A stretch of DNA of 62,690 bases from Paenibacillus sp. NAIST15-1 (GCF_001894745.1 NZ_BBYF01000027.1:1-62690), one strand, 5' to 3'. Positions 29,332-39,169 are shown, numbered from the stretch's first letter. Notes: generated from the sequence alone by a model not told the origin. Translations and numbers: made by a program.

Positions 29332-29603
29332 TATTTTACAGCTTCTTTAAGCTTGTTGCCCGCTTTGAATGCAGGAACTGTAGATTCAGGAATCTCGATT
29401 GTGTTACCTGTTTGCGGGTTGCGACCTGTGCGGCCAGCGCGCTTGCGTGTTTCGAATGTGCCGAAGCCGATCAATTGAACTTTGTCGCCGCTAGCCAAAG
29501 CGTCTGTTACTTCACCGAAGAAGCCGTTCAGTACGGATTCAACGTCCTTCTTAGTCAAACCGCTTTTTGTGGAAATGTTGTTGATCAAATCTGTTTTGTT
29601 CAT
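29331..29603 (-). CDS. hup: HU-family DNA-binding protein
   Basis: Histone-like protein that bends and compacts DNA. The 90-aa sequence is a textbook HU: NKTDLINNISTKSGLTKKD at the start, GFGTFETRKRAGRTGRNPQT and the DNA-intercalating arm with IPESTVPAFKAGNKLK. GGGAGGACAATACAC precedes the ATG. In B. subtilis the main HU gene (hbs) lies elsewhere; this one is beside mazG and rqcP, so more than one HU gene is possible. Confidence 0.96.
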   Translation of the reverse strand: MNKTDLINNISTKSGLTKKDVESVLNGFFGEVTDALASGDKVQLIGFGTFETRKRAGRTGRNPQTGNTIEIPESTVPAFKAGNKLKEAVK

Positions 29604-29790
29604 GTGTATTGTCCTCCCAATTCCTCTTTTTCATAGTTGAAATGAATAATGGTCTACAGGCGCTTGCCCGAGCCTTGGAATGTTGATGCTTGTATGTATT
29701 CTTGCTTCATCACCAAATTCCTTCCCGGGTGCGGCATTTTTTCATATTTTGACGAAAAATAGAGAGCAGTAGTCCGCTGCACCCCAAGCA

Positions 29791-31311
29791 TTATGGCTCT
29801 AAGCGCTTCGCTTCCTGCCACCATTGCTCCATTTCTAGTAAATCAGTTTGGTCAAAAGATTTACCCTTTATACGAAGTTGTTCTTCGATGTATTGAAATC
29901 GGCGTACAAATTTACGGTTCGTATATGTTAACGACTCTTCTGGATCGGCGTCAATGAACCGAGATACATTCACGACAGCGAATAATAGATCGCCGAGTTC
30001 CTCGCGCGCATGATCCAGCTCTTCATCCTTCACGGCATCGTCTTGATCCGATCCCGCATCTCGTATCGCCTCTCGCAATTCTTGCAATTCTTCGGCCACT
30101 TTGTCAAGTACATCCTTGGCATTGTCCCAGTCAAATCCGACTTTAGCCGCCTTTTTCTGCAGCTTATAGGCCTTCATGAGCGCAGGCAAATCACGCGGCA
30201 CACCGTCCAGTACGGAAGGTCTCGCGTCCGCAATTCCCTTGATCTGCTGCTCCTCTGCCTTCATCTGTTCCCATGTTCCAAGCGCGGATTCGACATCTTC
30301 TGCATGCTGATTACCAAATACATGCGGGTGGCGGAAAATAAGCTTCTCATTCAACGATTGGATGACATCGTATACACTGAATGCCCCCACTTCTTCCTCC
30401 ATTTGGGAATGCAGCATAATTTGCAACAGCAAATCGCCGAGCTCCTCCTGCATCGCAGTTGGATCATCGTCATCAATCGTTTCGAGTACTTCATACGTCT
30501 CCTCGATCAGATTTTTGCGAATCGATTCATGTGTCTGCTCTTGATCCCATGGACATCCTCCAGGGCTTCGCAAGATCGAGACAATCTCATGCAGGCGACC
30601 GAATGTGCGCTTGCGCACTTCATCACTGTCGGTGCGTGGAACCCAAATTAAGGATAGGTTGCCGTAGCCTTCAATACGATCCAGCTCATACAACGGAATG
30701 CGCTGCATGTGCTCCATGCCTTCTACACCAAGCGCATGGCCTACTACGACTTCATAGTCTTCCGGATATACTTCCATCAGTCCCAGCTTCACATCAGACG
30801 CTGTAAACGTATCATACACTTGTCCAATCACGGTGTGCAACCTTGGGTTCAAGCCATCAGCCTGCAGTCCGGCCGCATCAAGCAGTTGGAACCCTTCAAT
30901 CGGATCGAATCCGAAACGTAGGAACGCCTGATCCAGGAAGCTCTCTCCCCCGATAATTCGCAGCTCAATGCCCTGTTCCGAGCATTGATCCCGCAGCAAG
31001 CGAACCGTTGACTCTGCGACCATCGGATGCCCAGGAACCGCGTATACAATTGGATTCTCGGGACTGACAGCAGCAGCTGCCATCAATTGGCGAACAATTT
31101 CTTTGTACACCGATGGGAAATCGTCTTGCATTTCATATACGGAATCGAATGAGCGAAATGCGACATCATTCTGTTGCAAATATGCGATTACCGGATGGTC
31201 AGCCGTGCGTACGTACAATTGCTTCGCCTCGCGCAGCAAGTTCCATACGGCTAACGTCAATTGGCTTTCATCGCCGGAGCCGAGCCCGACGACAGTAATG
31301 GTTCCAGGCAT
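29791..31311 (-). CDS. mazG: Tetrapyrrole-methylase-like / MazG nucleotide pyrophosphohydrolase fusion (YabN-like)
   Basis: Two domains: an N-terminal tetrapyrrole (SAM-dependent) methylase-like domain (about 1-220, TITVVGLGSGDESQLT and YAVPGHPMVAEST) and a C-terminal MazG pyrophosphohydrolase (about 230-505) with CPWDQEQTHESI, repeated EELGDLLLQ/EELGDLLFA metal-binding segments and NRKFVRRFQYIE. The MazG part probably removes aberrant nucleotides. The ATG at 31311 (AAGGGAGA before it) gives 506 aa; ten upstream codons are unsupported. B. subtilis yabN has the same fusion and position. Confidence 0.94.
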   Translation of the reverse strand: MPGTITVVGLGSGDESQLTLAVWNLLREAKQLYVRTADHPVIAYLQQNDVAFRSFDSVYEMQDDFPSVYKEIVRQLMAAAAVSPENPIVYAVPGHPMVAESTVRLLRDQCSEQGIELRIIGGESFLDQAFLRFGFDPIEGFQLLDAAGLQADGLNPRLHTVIGQVYDTFTASDVKLGLMEVYPEDYEVVVGHALGVEGMEHMQRIPLYELDRIEGYGNLSLIWVPRTDSDEVRKRTFGRLHEIVSILRSPGGCPWDQEQTHESIRKNLIEETYEVLETIDDDDPTAMQEELGDLLLQIMLHSQMEEEVGAFSVYDVIQSLNEKLIFRHPHVFGNQHAEDVESALGTWEQMKAEEQQIKGIADARPSVLDGVPRDLPALMKAYKLQKKAAKVGFDWDNAKDVLDKVAEELQELREAIRDAGSDQDDAVKDEELDHAREELGDLLFAVVNVSRFIDADPEESLTYTNRKFVRRFQYIEEQLRIKGKSFDQTDLLEMEQWWQEAKRLEP

Positions 31312-31374
31312 GAATGAATCTCCCTTCGATTGTTGCATCACTGTGTATTATTCCCCACACTTCTGCCCACAGAA

Positions 31375-33012
31375 TCACAAGCGGGGCGAGAATCGCGCAG
31401 CGAATGAAGCAAGCTTCGGTCCGATGCGCGGCAGCTCGGCCAGTTCCTGCGGCCGAACTGCACCGAGTGCGATGGCTAGCAGGGTGAATATAGCCGCGCC
31501 AAGCGGCACGCCTACGGCTACGGCGAGCACGGCCGCTAAGCGGCCAGTAGCGCCGAGCCAAGCTGGAACGGCCGCGGCCAGGCTGACGCCAGCAGCCATG
31601 CCGCCAAGCGCCAGCGCAAGGCGCGCGCTGCGAGCGCCCCAGGCGGCGAAGTGCACGCCGCTTGCGACGGCGAGCGCATGCGCGTTCAATGCTGCGGCCA
31701 GCCCAAGCGAGGCCGCTGCGGAGATGGCTGCCCCGGCAATGCCGTAGGCCGGGATCAGCCATACATTCAGCGCCGCCTTTACGATTGCGGCGCATACAAG
31801 ATGCACGGCTGGCGCACGCACCGCGCCCATGCCCTGCAGCAGCGCGGCTGACACGGCGTGGAATACGCCGCTTACAGCCGTGGATGCCACCAGCACGAAC
31901 GTCAGCGTTCCCGCGCTGTCCGTGTATAACGCCACATTGAGCGGCTCCGCCAAGGCGACGAGCCCGACGGTAGCAGCAAGACCAAGCATCCACGACCAGC
32001 GAAGAGCTATCTTAATAGTCGGCGCAAGACCGACAGTACCCTCTCTGCGCATGAGCGACGCCACCATCGGGACGACCCCCACAGCAAGTGAGCTCGCCAC
32101 CATTGTGACAAGTTGCACAAGAGGATACGCCCGGCTGTACACGCCGAACTGTGCGAGTGCCTCTGCCTCACTCCACCCTTGTTGCAGCAGAAACCGAGGC
32201 ACCGTAAATACATCCACTACATTTACCGCTGGCAGCACAATTGCACCTAAACAAATTGGCAGGGCAGTCCATGTCAGCTTCCGAATCCAGCTCCAGATGG
32301 TGCCTGCCTGCTGCCTCATCCCTAATTGCGGTTTTTTCCGCAGTCGACTGTAGCTTCTACGCTTCTCCCTCCAGCGGAAGATCATCATAGTTAGCAACCC
32401 GCATAGACCACCCGCAAATGATCCAAACGTAGCTCCTGCAGCGATTGTCTCATCCGCTGCGCCCAGATGACTATAGTACAGCAGAAGCCCAATCATGACC
32501 GCTACGCGTCCTGTCTGCTCGATAACCTGCGATACAGCTGTTGACGTCATCCGTCCACTGCCCTGATCGTAGCCTCTGAGAGCAGCGGCAAGCGGCATTA
32601 CAAGCAGCGCATAGGCAGCACTCTGGATAGCGGCCACCGTATGTTGATTGCCAATCCAACTGGCGATCTGTTCTGCGCCAGCCAGCATAGCGAAGAACCC
32701 GGCAATCCCAGTAACCGTCATGAGCAGACTGGATGCTAGAAGCACCTGTTCAGAGCCTACCTCATCCCCAGCTGCCTCGCATTCTGCCACGAGCCGTGCT
32801 ACCGCAACTGGAATACCCGCACTAGCTATCGCTACTAGCAGCACATAGAATGGGTATACCGCGTTATATATGCCGAATACACCGTCTCCCCCGATATTTT
32901 GCAGCGGGATTTTCTGCAGTGTTCCGATTACCTTCGACACTATCGTCGCCATGCCTAGCAATAAAGCGCCGGACATAACTTGCCCCGCAACTCGGGGGGT
33001 TCGTTTGTTCAA
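31375..33012 (-). CDS. MOP-superfamily flippase-like membrane protein (YabM/SpoVB family)
   Basis: A 545-aa integral membrane protein with about 14 hydrophobic segments and the family N-terminus (SGALLLGMATIVSKVIGTLQ, then GIYNAVYPFYVLLVAIASAG). It is expected to flip lipid-linked glycans such as a lipid II-type precursor, as in the SpoVB/MurJ family. The start is TTG at 33012; an ATG 12 codons in, with GCGGGG before it, is an alternative. The last third (31375 to about 31860) is far richer in GC and alanine codons than the rest. Confidence 0.85.
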   Translation of the reverse strand: MNKRTPRVAGQVMSGALLLGMATIVSKVIGTLQKIPLQNIGGDGVFGIYNAVYPFYVLLVAIASAGIPVAVARLVAECEAAGDEVGSEQVLLASSLLMTVTGIAGFFAMLAGAEQIASWIGNQHTVAAIQSAAYALLVMPLAAALRGYDQGSGRMTSTAVSQVIEQTGRVAVMIGLLLYYSHLGAADETIAAGATFGSFAGGLCGLLTMMIFRWREKRRSYSRLRKKPQLGMRQQAGTIWSWIRKLTWTALPICLGAIVLPAVNVVDVFTVPRFLLQQGWSEAEALAQFGVYSRAYPLVQLVTMVASSLAVGVVPMVASLMRREGTVGLAPTIKIALRWSWMLGLAATVGLVALAEPLNVALYTDSAGTLTFVLVASTAVSGVFHAVSAALLQGMGAVRAPAVHLVCAAIVKAALNVWLIPAYGIAGAAISAAASLGLAAALNAHALAVASGVHFAAWGARSARLALALGGMAAGVSLAAAVPAWLGATGRLAAVLAVAVGVPLGAAIFTLLAIALGAVRPQELAELPRIGPKLASFAARFSPRL

Positions 33013-33234
33013 CCGTCATCCCCGCCCATCTCTAACATTCGTAACGTATTATAGCATATCAAGACAGGCCAATTCCTCCTTGCCTGGGCAAGCTCCATGC
33101 ATAGAAGCTGCAGCACCGTCCATGATGTCTGCAATCTCGTATTTTCAGCGCTCCTGCCCAACAAGAAAAAAATGCGGCTAATCAATATGCCTCTGCAACG
33201 GCGTAGGGATGACTCGATATTAGAGCTCAGAGCA
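33013..33234. other. yabM upstream region with extended -10
   Basis: On the minus strand TGCTATAAT (33048-33056) is an extended -10 element about 40 bp upstream of the yabM start; no good -35 is present. The rest, about 180 bp, holds no gene or repeat that I can support. Confidence 0.45.
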
Positions 33235-33296
33235 CAAAAAAAGCCCCTGCATCGCTCAAGCTGCGTATACACGCATCCTGTATGAGCAGGGACTTT
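33235..33296 (-). terminator. spoVT terminator
   Basis: AGTCCCTGC pairs with GCAGGGGCT, with an inner TGCGT/ACGCA hairpin, followed by seven T residues on the minus strand, 18 bp after the spoVT stop. Confidence 0.85.
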
Positions 33297-33313
33297 CGTT
33301 AGCAAATTTCGGA

Positions 33314-33856
33314 TTACTGCTCCATTTGCTTACCAAGGAAGCCAGCAGCCGTTTCCGACATTTTCACTTCCATTTGGCTCATTTTCACGCTGTCGTCTTT
33401 GTTAAGCATAACAACTGTACCGATAGGATCTCCACCAGCAACGATTGGAGCAACAACGAAAGAAGAGAAAGCTTCTTGGCTGTCTTTTACGATTTCATAA
33501 TTGCCTGCGTTCGTTTCGATCATTGTCTTGCGGTTTTCCATACAGTTCTCAAGCAACATCCCGATTTGCTTGTCCATGTATTCTTTCTTCGATCCGCCAG
33601 CAACTGCGATTACAGTATCACGGTCAGAGATCATTGTGATATGTCCTGTGCTCTCATACAAGGATTCCGCATATTCCTTAGCGAAGTCGCCCAATTCACC
33701 AATTGGGGAATATTTCTTAAGGATAACCTCTCCATCACGATCAACGAAAATTTCAAGAGGATCTCCCTCGCGAATGCGCAAAGTGCGACGAATTTCTTTA
33801 GGGATTACAACACGTCCGAGGTCATCGATACGACGTACAATTCCAGTAGCTTTCAT
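33314..33856 (-). CDS. spoVT: Stage V sporulation protein T
   Basis: Late forespore transcription regulator that adjusts sigma-G gene expression. An AbrB-type swapped-hairpin DNA-binding domain occupies residues 1-50 (MKATGIVRRIDDLGRVVIPK, then RTLRIREGDPLEIF). A GAF-like domain follows (about 60-180). The ATG at 33856 gives 180 aa, the family length; 33 upstream codons are unsupported. The region upstream is unusually long and rich in Spo0A-box sequences. Confidence 0.96.
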   Translation of the reverse strand: MKATGIVRRIDDLGRVVIPKEIRRTLRIREGDPLEIFVDRDGEVILKKYSPIGELGDFAKEYAESLYESTGHITMISDRDTVIAVAGGSKKEYMDKQIGMLLENCMENRKTMIETNAGNYEIVKDSQEAFSSFVVAPIVAGGDPIGTVVMLNKDDSVKMSQMEVKMSETAAGFLGKQMEQ

Positions 33857-33945
33857 TATGAGTTGCCCCGCTTTCAGTAAGTATTTTCGATTTACTGTAT
33901 TATTGTTAATTAGGAGGGATGCGGAATGGTTTGTAATACTGACCA

Positions 33946-33975
33946 TAGTATTCATCTGCTCCCAAGTTCTTATAC
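33946..33975 (-). promoter_or_regulatory. Predicted sigma-G promoter of spoVT
   Basis: On the minus strand GTATA (33971-33975), an 18-bp spacer and AATACTA (33946-33952) fit the sigma-G consensus GHATR-N17/18-CATWHTA with one mismatch. It lies about 90 bp upstream of the start codon. spoVT is known to be transcribed by sigma-G in B. subtilis. Confidence 0.6.
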
Positions 33976-34407
33976 ATACACATCATACGTAGGTAATGCC
34001 ATCCAAGTTGCAAAAAAAATCACATTTTTCGACACTAACCGACATTTTTTTAGAACGAATTCTTAAAATTTTCACATTTTACATCAATATACCGGAATTT
34101 TTTAGTTTTTTCCTCTGATTTTGTCGAAACAAAGCTTATCTTTTTCGACATCAATGCGAAATGTTGGATTTGCTTTAGTATCAAACTTTATTATCGTACT
34201 TTTGGATTTTACTTCTGTGTACACAGTGAAAAGATCACACCATCCAAATTACGACCGGTAGTAATTTGAATAGCCGCTAACATAGTATGTCTAATTTTCC
34301 CCAAGCCATGACAAATGTAAATAAACGTATTTTTAGAGGATGAAACCGGAAATGAAAACTTTTTATTGTTTTTATGAATATTTCATTCCGTTTCCATACC
34401 TTCCGCG
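33976..34407. other. Long AT-rich spacer upstream of spoVT with Spo0A-box cluster
   Basis: No gene. Three perfect Spo0A boxes (TGTCGAA or its complement) lie at 34028-34034, 34122-34128 and 34144-34150, plus a near match TGTCGG at 34038-34043. The region is strongly AT-rich. A Spo0A-regulated promoter, a small RNA, or binding without transcription are all possible. Confidence 0.5.
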
Positions 34408-34442
34408 AAAAATAGCCCCTTCCCCTTGAGGGGAAAGGGCTA
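34408..34442 (-). terminator. prsA terminator
   Basis: A 13-bp stem, TAGCCCTTTCCCC with GGGGAAGGGGCTA (one G-T pair), and TTTTT on the minus strand. A second perfect hairpin (CGAGATGAT/ATCATCTCG, 34448-34470) lies between it and the prsA stop. Confidence 0.92.
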
Positions 34443-34480
34443 CGGCACGAGATGATGACATATCATCTCGCGGCATGCCT

Positions 34481-35545
34481 TTACTTGCCTGATTCTGCTT
34501 TTGTATCTTTAGGAGCTTCTGTATTCTGATCTTTTTTCTCGTCCTTCTTCTCTTCCGGCTTTGTCTCCGTCTTAGGAAGGTCGATTTTCTTGATCAGCTT
34601 ATCCAGATCCTTCTGCATGAAGTTGTTCATCAGCTCAGAAGCTGCACGCGTACGCAATGCTTCCTTCTCTTCTTCTGTCAACTTGCTGTATTCCTTCTCT
34701 TTACGATCTTCCACGCGCATAACGTGGTAGCCGTAGTCTGTCTCAACTGGATCGCTCACTTGGTTAAGCGGCAATGTCAAGGCAGCTTCCTTAAATTGCG
34801 GTACCCATTGACTTACAGCAGCGTCCTTGTACAGACCACCAGTCTTAGCGGAACCTGGATCATCAGACGTTGTCTCAGCCAACTTCGCGAAGTCTTCACC
34901 CTTCTTCAGACGGGCTTGTACATCCTTCGCCTTCTTCAGAGCATCTTCTTTTTTGCGCTCTTTGCCTTCTTTGTCCTTGAATCCAATCAGAATATGGCGA
35001 ACCGAAGCGGTTGTCATATCCTTCTTATTCTTCTCGAACTCAGCCTTGAGCTGATCTTCCGTTACCTTGCCGTTGTAATCCTGTACAACCGTCAAGATGC
35101 GCGACATATACTCCGTAATTTCCTCTTCCGTGAGCTTGCGCTTGTCCAACATTTCTTTGAACTGCTTGTCTCCGACTTGCTTCTTCATCAAGCCAATTTG
35201 TTCTTTGGCTTTATCTTTACCGGTTTGCTTTGCTTTCTCCGGTGCTTTGCCATCCAAATAGCGATACGCGATTTGCTGCTTCACGAAGTAGTCGCGGAAT
35301 TGATCCATGCTAATAATCTGCTCGTATTCCGGATAGAAGAACAGCATGTTCGAGATTTCTTTGTCGAAATCATTCTGTGTAATCTGTCCTCCCTCATACG
35401 TAGCAACGACTTTACTGTTGTCGGTTGCCTTGCCCGCTGACTTCTCGTCTTTGTTGCCGCATCCGGCTAATACGGATATTGCGAGTACCGCAGACAATGC
35501 CAGCAACAACCACTTCTTGGAACGCGTCTTGTTATTTTGCAACAT
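34481..35545 (-). CDS. prsA: Foldase lipoprotein PrsA (parvulin-type isomerase)
   Basis: Lipid-anchored extracytoplasmic foldase for secreted proteins. A lipoprotein signal peptide ends in LAGC (Cys at about residue 28). A SurA-like helical domain follows, then a parvulin domain (about 190-280: SVRHILIGF, DDPGSAKTGGLYK, VETDYGYHVMRV), and a Lys/Glu-rich tail. I chose the ATG at 35545, with GGGAG before it, giving 354 aa. It overlaps the end of mfd by 14 bp. Confidence 0.93.
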   Translation of the reverse strand: MLQNNKTRSKKWLLLALSAVLAISVLAGCGNKDEKSAGKATDNSKVVATYEGGQITQNDFDKEISNMLFFYPEYEQIISMDQFRDYFVKQQIAYRYLDGKAPEKAKQTGKDKAKEQIGLMKKQVGDKQFKEMLDKRKLTEEEITEYMSRILTVVQDYNGKVTEDQLKAEFEKNKKDMTTASVRHILIGFKDKEGKERKKEDALKKAKDVQARLKKGEDFAKLAETTSDDPGSAKTGGLYKDAAVSQWVPQFKEAALTLPLNQVSDPVETDYGYHVMRVEDRKEKEYSKLTEEEKEALRTRAASELMNNFMQKDLDKLIKKIDLPKTETKPEEKKDEKKDQNTEAPKDTKAESGK

Positions 35546-38500
35546 TCTGCAATTCTCCCTTCGATTTGATGGCACCCTTAGCTTCCTGCATGAATTGCTC
35601 TAGTATCATTAACAGCTGCAGCGCATCAACGCCTCGTGCATTGAACTTCACAGCACCGCAAGCCTCTTGATCGACATTAATCCGTCTGTCGAGTTTAGAT
35701 GCAACAGCAGCCATCTTCTTGCGGTCTAACCACGGATCCGCCGAAGAATGGACCTTGATCGTGACCACATCTCCACGCTGTACAATTGACTCCCATCCAT
35801 ACTGCTTCGCATGAAGCTTCAGCCTAGCGACAGCGAGTAATTGAAGGACAGCAAGAGGTGGTTCACCAAAGCGGTCGATGAGTTCATCCCGCAGTTCTTC
35901 GACTTCATCCAATGTAGCAAGTCCCGCTACCTTTTTATAAATCTCAATCTTCTGAATACTATCATAAATATAATTCGGCGGCAAATACGCATCTACGTTC
36001 AGGTCGATGAGGGTTGTAAGCTCCTGCTGATCCTCAATAGCGACACCATCGATCTCCGCCTTGCGCTTGTTCACCTCATCTGCAAGCATCTGCGAGTATA
36101 GATCAAATCCAACAGATGCAATAAATCCATGCTGCTCCGCACCTAGCAGATTACCCGCCCCTCGGATGGATAAGTCGCGCATCGCAATTTTGAATCCGGA
36201 ACCAAGCTCGGTGAACTCCTTAATCGCCTGAAGCCGCTTCTCTGCCACCTCGTTCAGTACCTTGTCGCGCTGATAAGTGAAGTAAGCATAAGCAATCCGG
36301 TTCGAGCGGCCCACTCGCCCACGCAACTGATACAGCTGCGACAGACCCATCTTGTCCGCATCATGAACGATGAGCGTGTTCACGTTCGGAATGTCAACGC
36401 CTGTCTCGATAATACTGGTGCTGACGAGCACATCGTATTCCCCATCCAAGAAGTCGAGAATTGTCTTCTCCAGCTCTGCCTCGGACATTTGCCCATGGCT
36501 TACCGTCACACGGGCATCCGGCACGAGCATTTTAATATGGTCGGCCATCTGATGAATCCCCTGCACTCGGTTGAACAGGAAGTAGACCTGCCCGCCTCTT
36601 GCCAGCTCTCGTTCTATTGCCTCGCGAACTAAATTATCGCTGTATTCAAGCACGTAGGTCTGAACAGGGAATCGATTTTCTGGCGGTGTCTCGATAACCG
36701 ACAAATCCCGGACGCCGAGCATGGACATATGCAGGGTACGCGGAATAGGTGTTGCCGTCAGTGTCAGCACGTCGACATTCATCTTCAGCTTTTTCAACTT
36801 CTCCTTGTGCGTTACGCCAAAACGTTGCTCTTCATCGACAATCAGCAATCCTAAATCTTTGAAAACAACATCCTGAGAGAGCAGGCGGTGAGTGCCGATA
36901 ATGACGTCGACAACACCCGACTTTAGCCCTTTCATGGATTCGTTCTGTTCCTTGCGGGAACGGAATCGGCTAAGAACCTGAATATTAAATGGATAATCGG
37001 CAAATCGCTCACGGAACGTCTCATAGTGCTGCTGTGCCAAGATGGTTGTTGGTACGAGTATCGCCACCTGCTTGCCTTCGATTGCAGCCTTGAAGGCAGC
37101 TCGAACCGCAACTTCCGTCTTGCCATACCCTACGTCACCGCACAATAGACGATCCATCGGACTCGCCTTCTCCATATCCTGCTTAATTTCTTCGATGGCA
37201 CGCAGTTGATCTCGCGTCTCATCATATGGGAACATATCCTCGAATTCCCGCTGCTCTGGTGTATCCTTCTCGAAGGCATAACCGCTAGATGCTTGTCTTG
37301 CTGCGTACAGCTTGATCAAGTCGTCAGCAATGTCCTTCACGGAGGAACGAACTTTACTCTTAACCTTCGTCCACTCGGTGCCACCCAGCTTATAGATCTT
37401 CGGCTCCTTCTCTTCCGAGCTCACATAACGCTGGATGAGATGAAGCTGATCCACTGGGACAGATAGTTTATCCCCACCCGCATACAAAATATGCAGATAG
37501 TCCTTATGGATACCGTTAATCTCCAGCGTCCCAATTCCGATATACTTACCAATGCCATGATTCTGATGGACGACATAATCGCCGACCTTCAGTTCCGTAT
37601 AGCTGCGAATCCGTTCCGCATTGTCCACCTTCGCGTTCAGTTCCGTTCGGCGTGTCTTCCGCTGCTTGCCGGAGAACATCTCACCCTCAGTTATAACTAC
37701 AAGGTGAATGGACGGGAGCTCAAAGCCTGTCTGTAGGTTTCCCTTTAAAATCGTAGGCTCAGGTATTGCGTAATCCTGAAGCACACGACGCATCCGTTCA
37801 ATTCGTTCATCACCGTTCGCCAGCATAATGACGTTGGCGCCTGACTTCTTCCACCGTTCCATTTCTGCTTTCAAGACATTCATTTGTCCATGGAAGTTCT
37901 GCATGGAGCGGCACATGACGTTCACGATATTTTGCGGCTGCGTATGAGGAACCTGTCTGAGGAACAGCGCCATAAATACGGTCTGGAATGGGCGCTTGCC
38001 CATTGCGACGTCAGATGTCACTCCTAGAGGAAGCGCCGGCAATGTCTTGCCATTCGACAACAAGTGTGTGCTCCACTCCAGTTCATCTCGTTCAAGCTGT
38101 TTAGCTGTCTCCATGACTCTAGCAGGCTCATCTACGACAAGCAGCGTGTCCTTCGGCATATAATCATATAATGTGTGCTTCTCTGGATAGAGCAGCGCCA
38201 CGTATTTATAGAGCTCTGTAAAATATACAGAACCTCTCATTCGTTCGATATCATGCCCGATTTCCCGCTCAAGCTTCTCCTTTACTTGGCGATCGGACAT
38301 CTTGCCCAGCTGTTCTTCGAGACGTGCAAAAGTCGCCTCAGCCGCAGCGGCGAAGCGTGTCTCGTCTGCAATTAAGTCTTTGCAAGGCAGTATTGTCAAT
38401 TGCTTCAACTTATCGATAGAACGTTGATCCTGGGTGTCGAATGAGCGAATGGAGTCAATTTCATCATCGAACCATTCAATTCGATACGGATAAGGAGCTG

Positions 38501-39062
38501 TGATTGGATAAATATCTACAATCCCACCACGGACGCTCATCTCTCCCTTGGCCTCGACCCGTTCTGTACGCTCATAGCCGCACGCAACCATCTCTGCAAG
38601 GAAGGTTTCCAGTGGAAGCTCATCGCCAAGCGACAGAGATATGCCAGCCTCAGCCATCATCTCGCGGGCAGGCAAAAAGCGCCGCAATCCCGCATACGGC
38701 GTTACGATTATCCCACGGAAGCCACGTGCACACCGGGTAAGCACTTCGATGCGCTGCGCAATCACTTCTGGACTTGATATCGCTGCTTCTGCAGCTACCA
38801 ACTCATTGGCCGGGTATAAGAGCACTTGATCCGCCGACAAACATTCCTGCAGGTCATCAGCTACTTTTTGTGCAGAGAACATGTTGTGTGTGACGACGAG
38901 TACTGGACGATCCAACTGCATCTGAAGTGCCGCCATCATCACCTGACGAGCTGAACCGGACAAGCCGGATACCAATTGCTCCTTCATTCCTGCACGGACA
39001 CCCGCAGCAATCGATTCAATATCACGTTCTTCTGATAAAGCTTGCATGAGTGCATTCAACAA
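35532..39062 (-). CDS. mfd: Transcription-repair coupling factor
   Basis: Translocase that removes RNA polymerase stalled at DNA damage and recruits UvrA. The 1176-aa protein has UvrB-like N-terminal domains, a CarD-like RNA-polymerase-interaction domain (about 490-560, KVGDYVVHQNHGIGKYIGI), RecG-like helicase motifs (LLCGDVGYGKTEVAVRAAFK Walker A, DEEQRFG) and the C-terminal TRCF domain. The start is probably TTG with GAGGTG upstream. Order pth-fin-mfd matches B. subtilis. Confidence 0.98.
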   Translation of the reverse strand: MLNALMQALSEERDIESIAAGVRAGMKEQLVSGLSGSARQVMMAALQMQLDRPVLVVTHNMFSAQKVADDLQECLSADQVLLYPANELVAAEAAISSPEVIAQRIEVLTRCARGFRGIIVTPYAGLRRFLPAREMMAEAGISLSLGDELPLETFLAEMVACGYERTERVEAKGEMSVRGGIVDIYPITAPYPYRIEWFDDEIDSIRSFDTQDQRSIDKLKQLTILPCKDLIADETRFAAAAEATFARLEEQLGKMSDRQVKEKLEREIGHDIERMRGSVYFTELYKYVALLYPEKHTLYDYMPKDTLLVVDEPARVMETAKQLERDELEWSTHLLSNGKTLPALPLGVTSDVAMGKRPFQTVFMALFLRQVPHTQPQNIVNVMCRSMQNFHGQMNVLKAEMERWKKSGANVIMLANGDERIERMRRVLQDYAIPEPTILKGNLQTGFELPSIHLVVITEGEMFSGKQRKTRRTELNAKVDNAERIRSYTELKVGDYVVHQNHGIGKYIGIGTLEINGIHKDYLHILYAGGDKLSVPVDQLHLIQRYVSSEEKEPKIYKLGGTEWTKVKSKVRSSVKDIADDLIKLYAARQASSGYAFEKDTPEQREFEDMFPYDETRDQLRAIEEIKQDMEKASPMDRLLCGDVGYGKTEVAVRAAFKAAIEGKQVAILVPTTILAQQHYETFRERFADYPFNIQVLSRFRSRKEQNESMKGLKSGVVDVIIGTHRLLSQDVVFKDLGLLIVDEEQRFGVTHKEKLKKLKMNVDVLTLTATPIPRTLHMSMLGVRDLSVIETPPENRFPVQTYVLEYSDNLVREAIERELARGGQVYFLFNRVQGIHQMADHIKMLVPDARVTVSHGQMSEAELEKTILDFLDGEYDVLVSTSIIETGVDIPNVNTLIVHDADKMGLSQLYQLRGRVGRSNRIAYAYFTYQRDKVLNEVAEKRLQAIKEFTELGSGFKIAMRDLSIRGAGNLLGAEQHGFIASVGFDLYSQMLADEVNKRKAEIDGVAIEDQQELTTLIDLNVDAYLPPNYIYDSIQKIEIYKKVAGLATLDEVEELRDELIDRFGEPPLAVLQLLAVARLKLHAKQYGWESIVQRGDVVTIKVHSSADPWLDRKKMAAVASKLDRRINVDQEACGAVKFNARGVDALQLLMILEQFMQEAKGAIKSKGELQNVAK

Positions 39063-39145
39063 AAGATAGGCACCTCTTTCTCACCCACAATAAATACTAC
39101 AAGGTATAACTAGTAAGGTTATATACGTTACCCTCATCCAAAATA

Positions 39146-39169
39146 AGCCTCGGCTGACAAGCCAAGGCT
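39146..39169 (-). terminator. fin terminator
   Basis: AGCCTTGGC pairs with GCCGAGGCT on the minus strand and is followed by TATTTT, between fin and mfd. Confidence 0.7.

Noticed and set aside
31268..31993. 241-codon minus-strand frame and several plus-strand frames in the GC-rich part of yabM
   Set aside because: High GC removes stop codons in all frames. The flippase frame alone gives sensible membrane helices.
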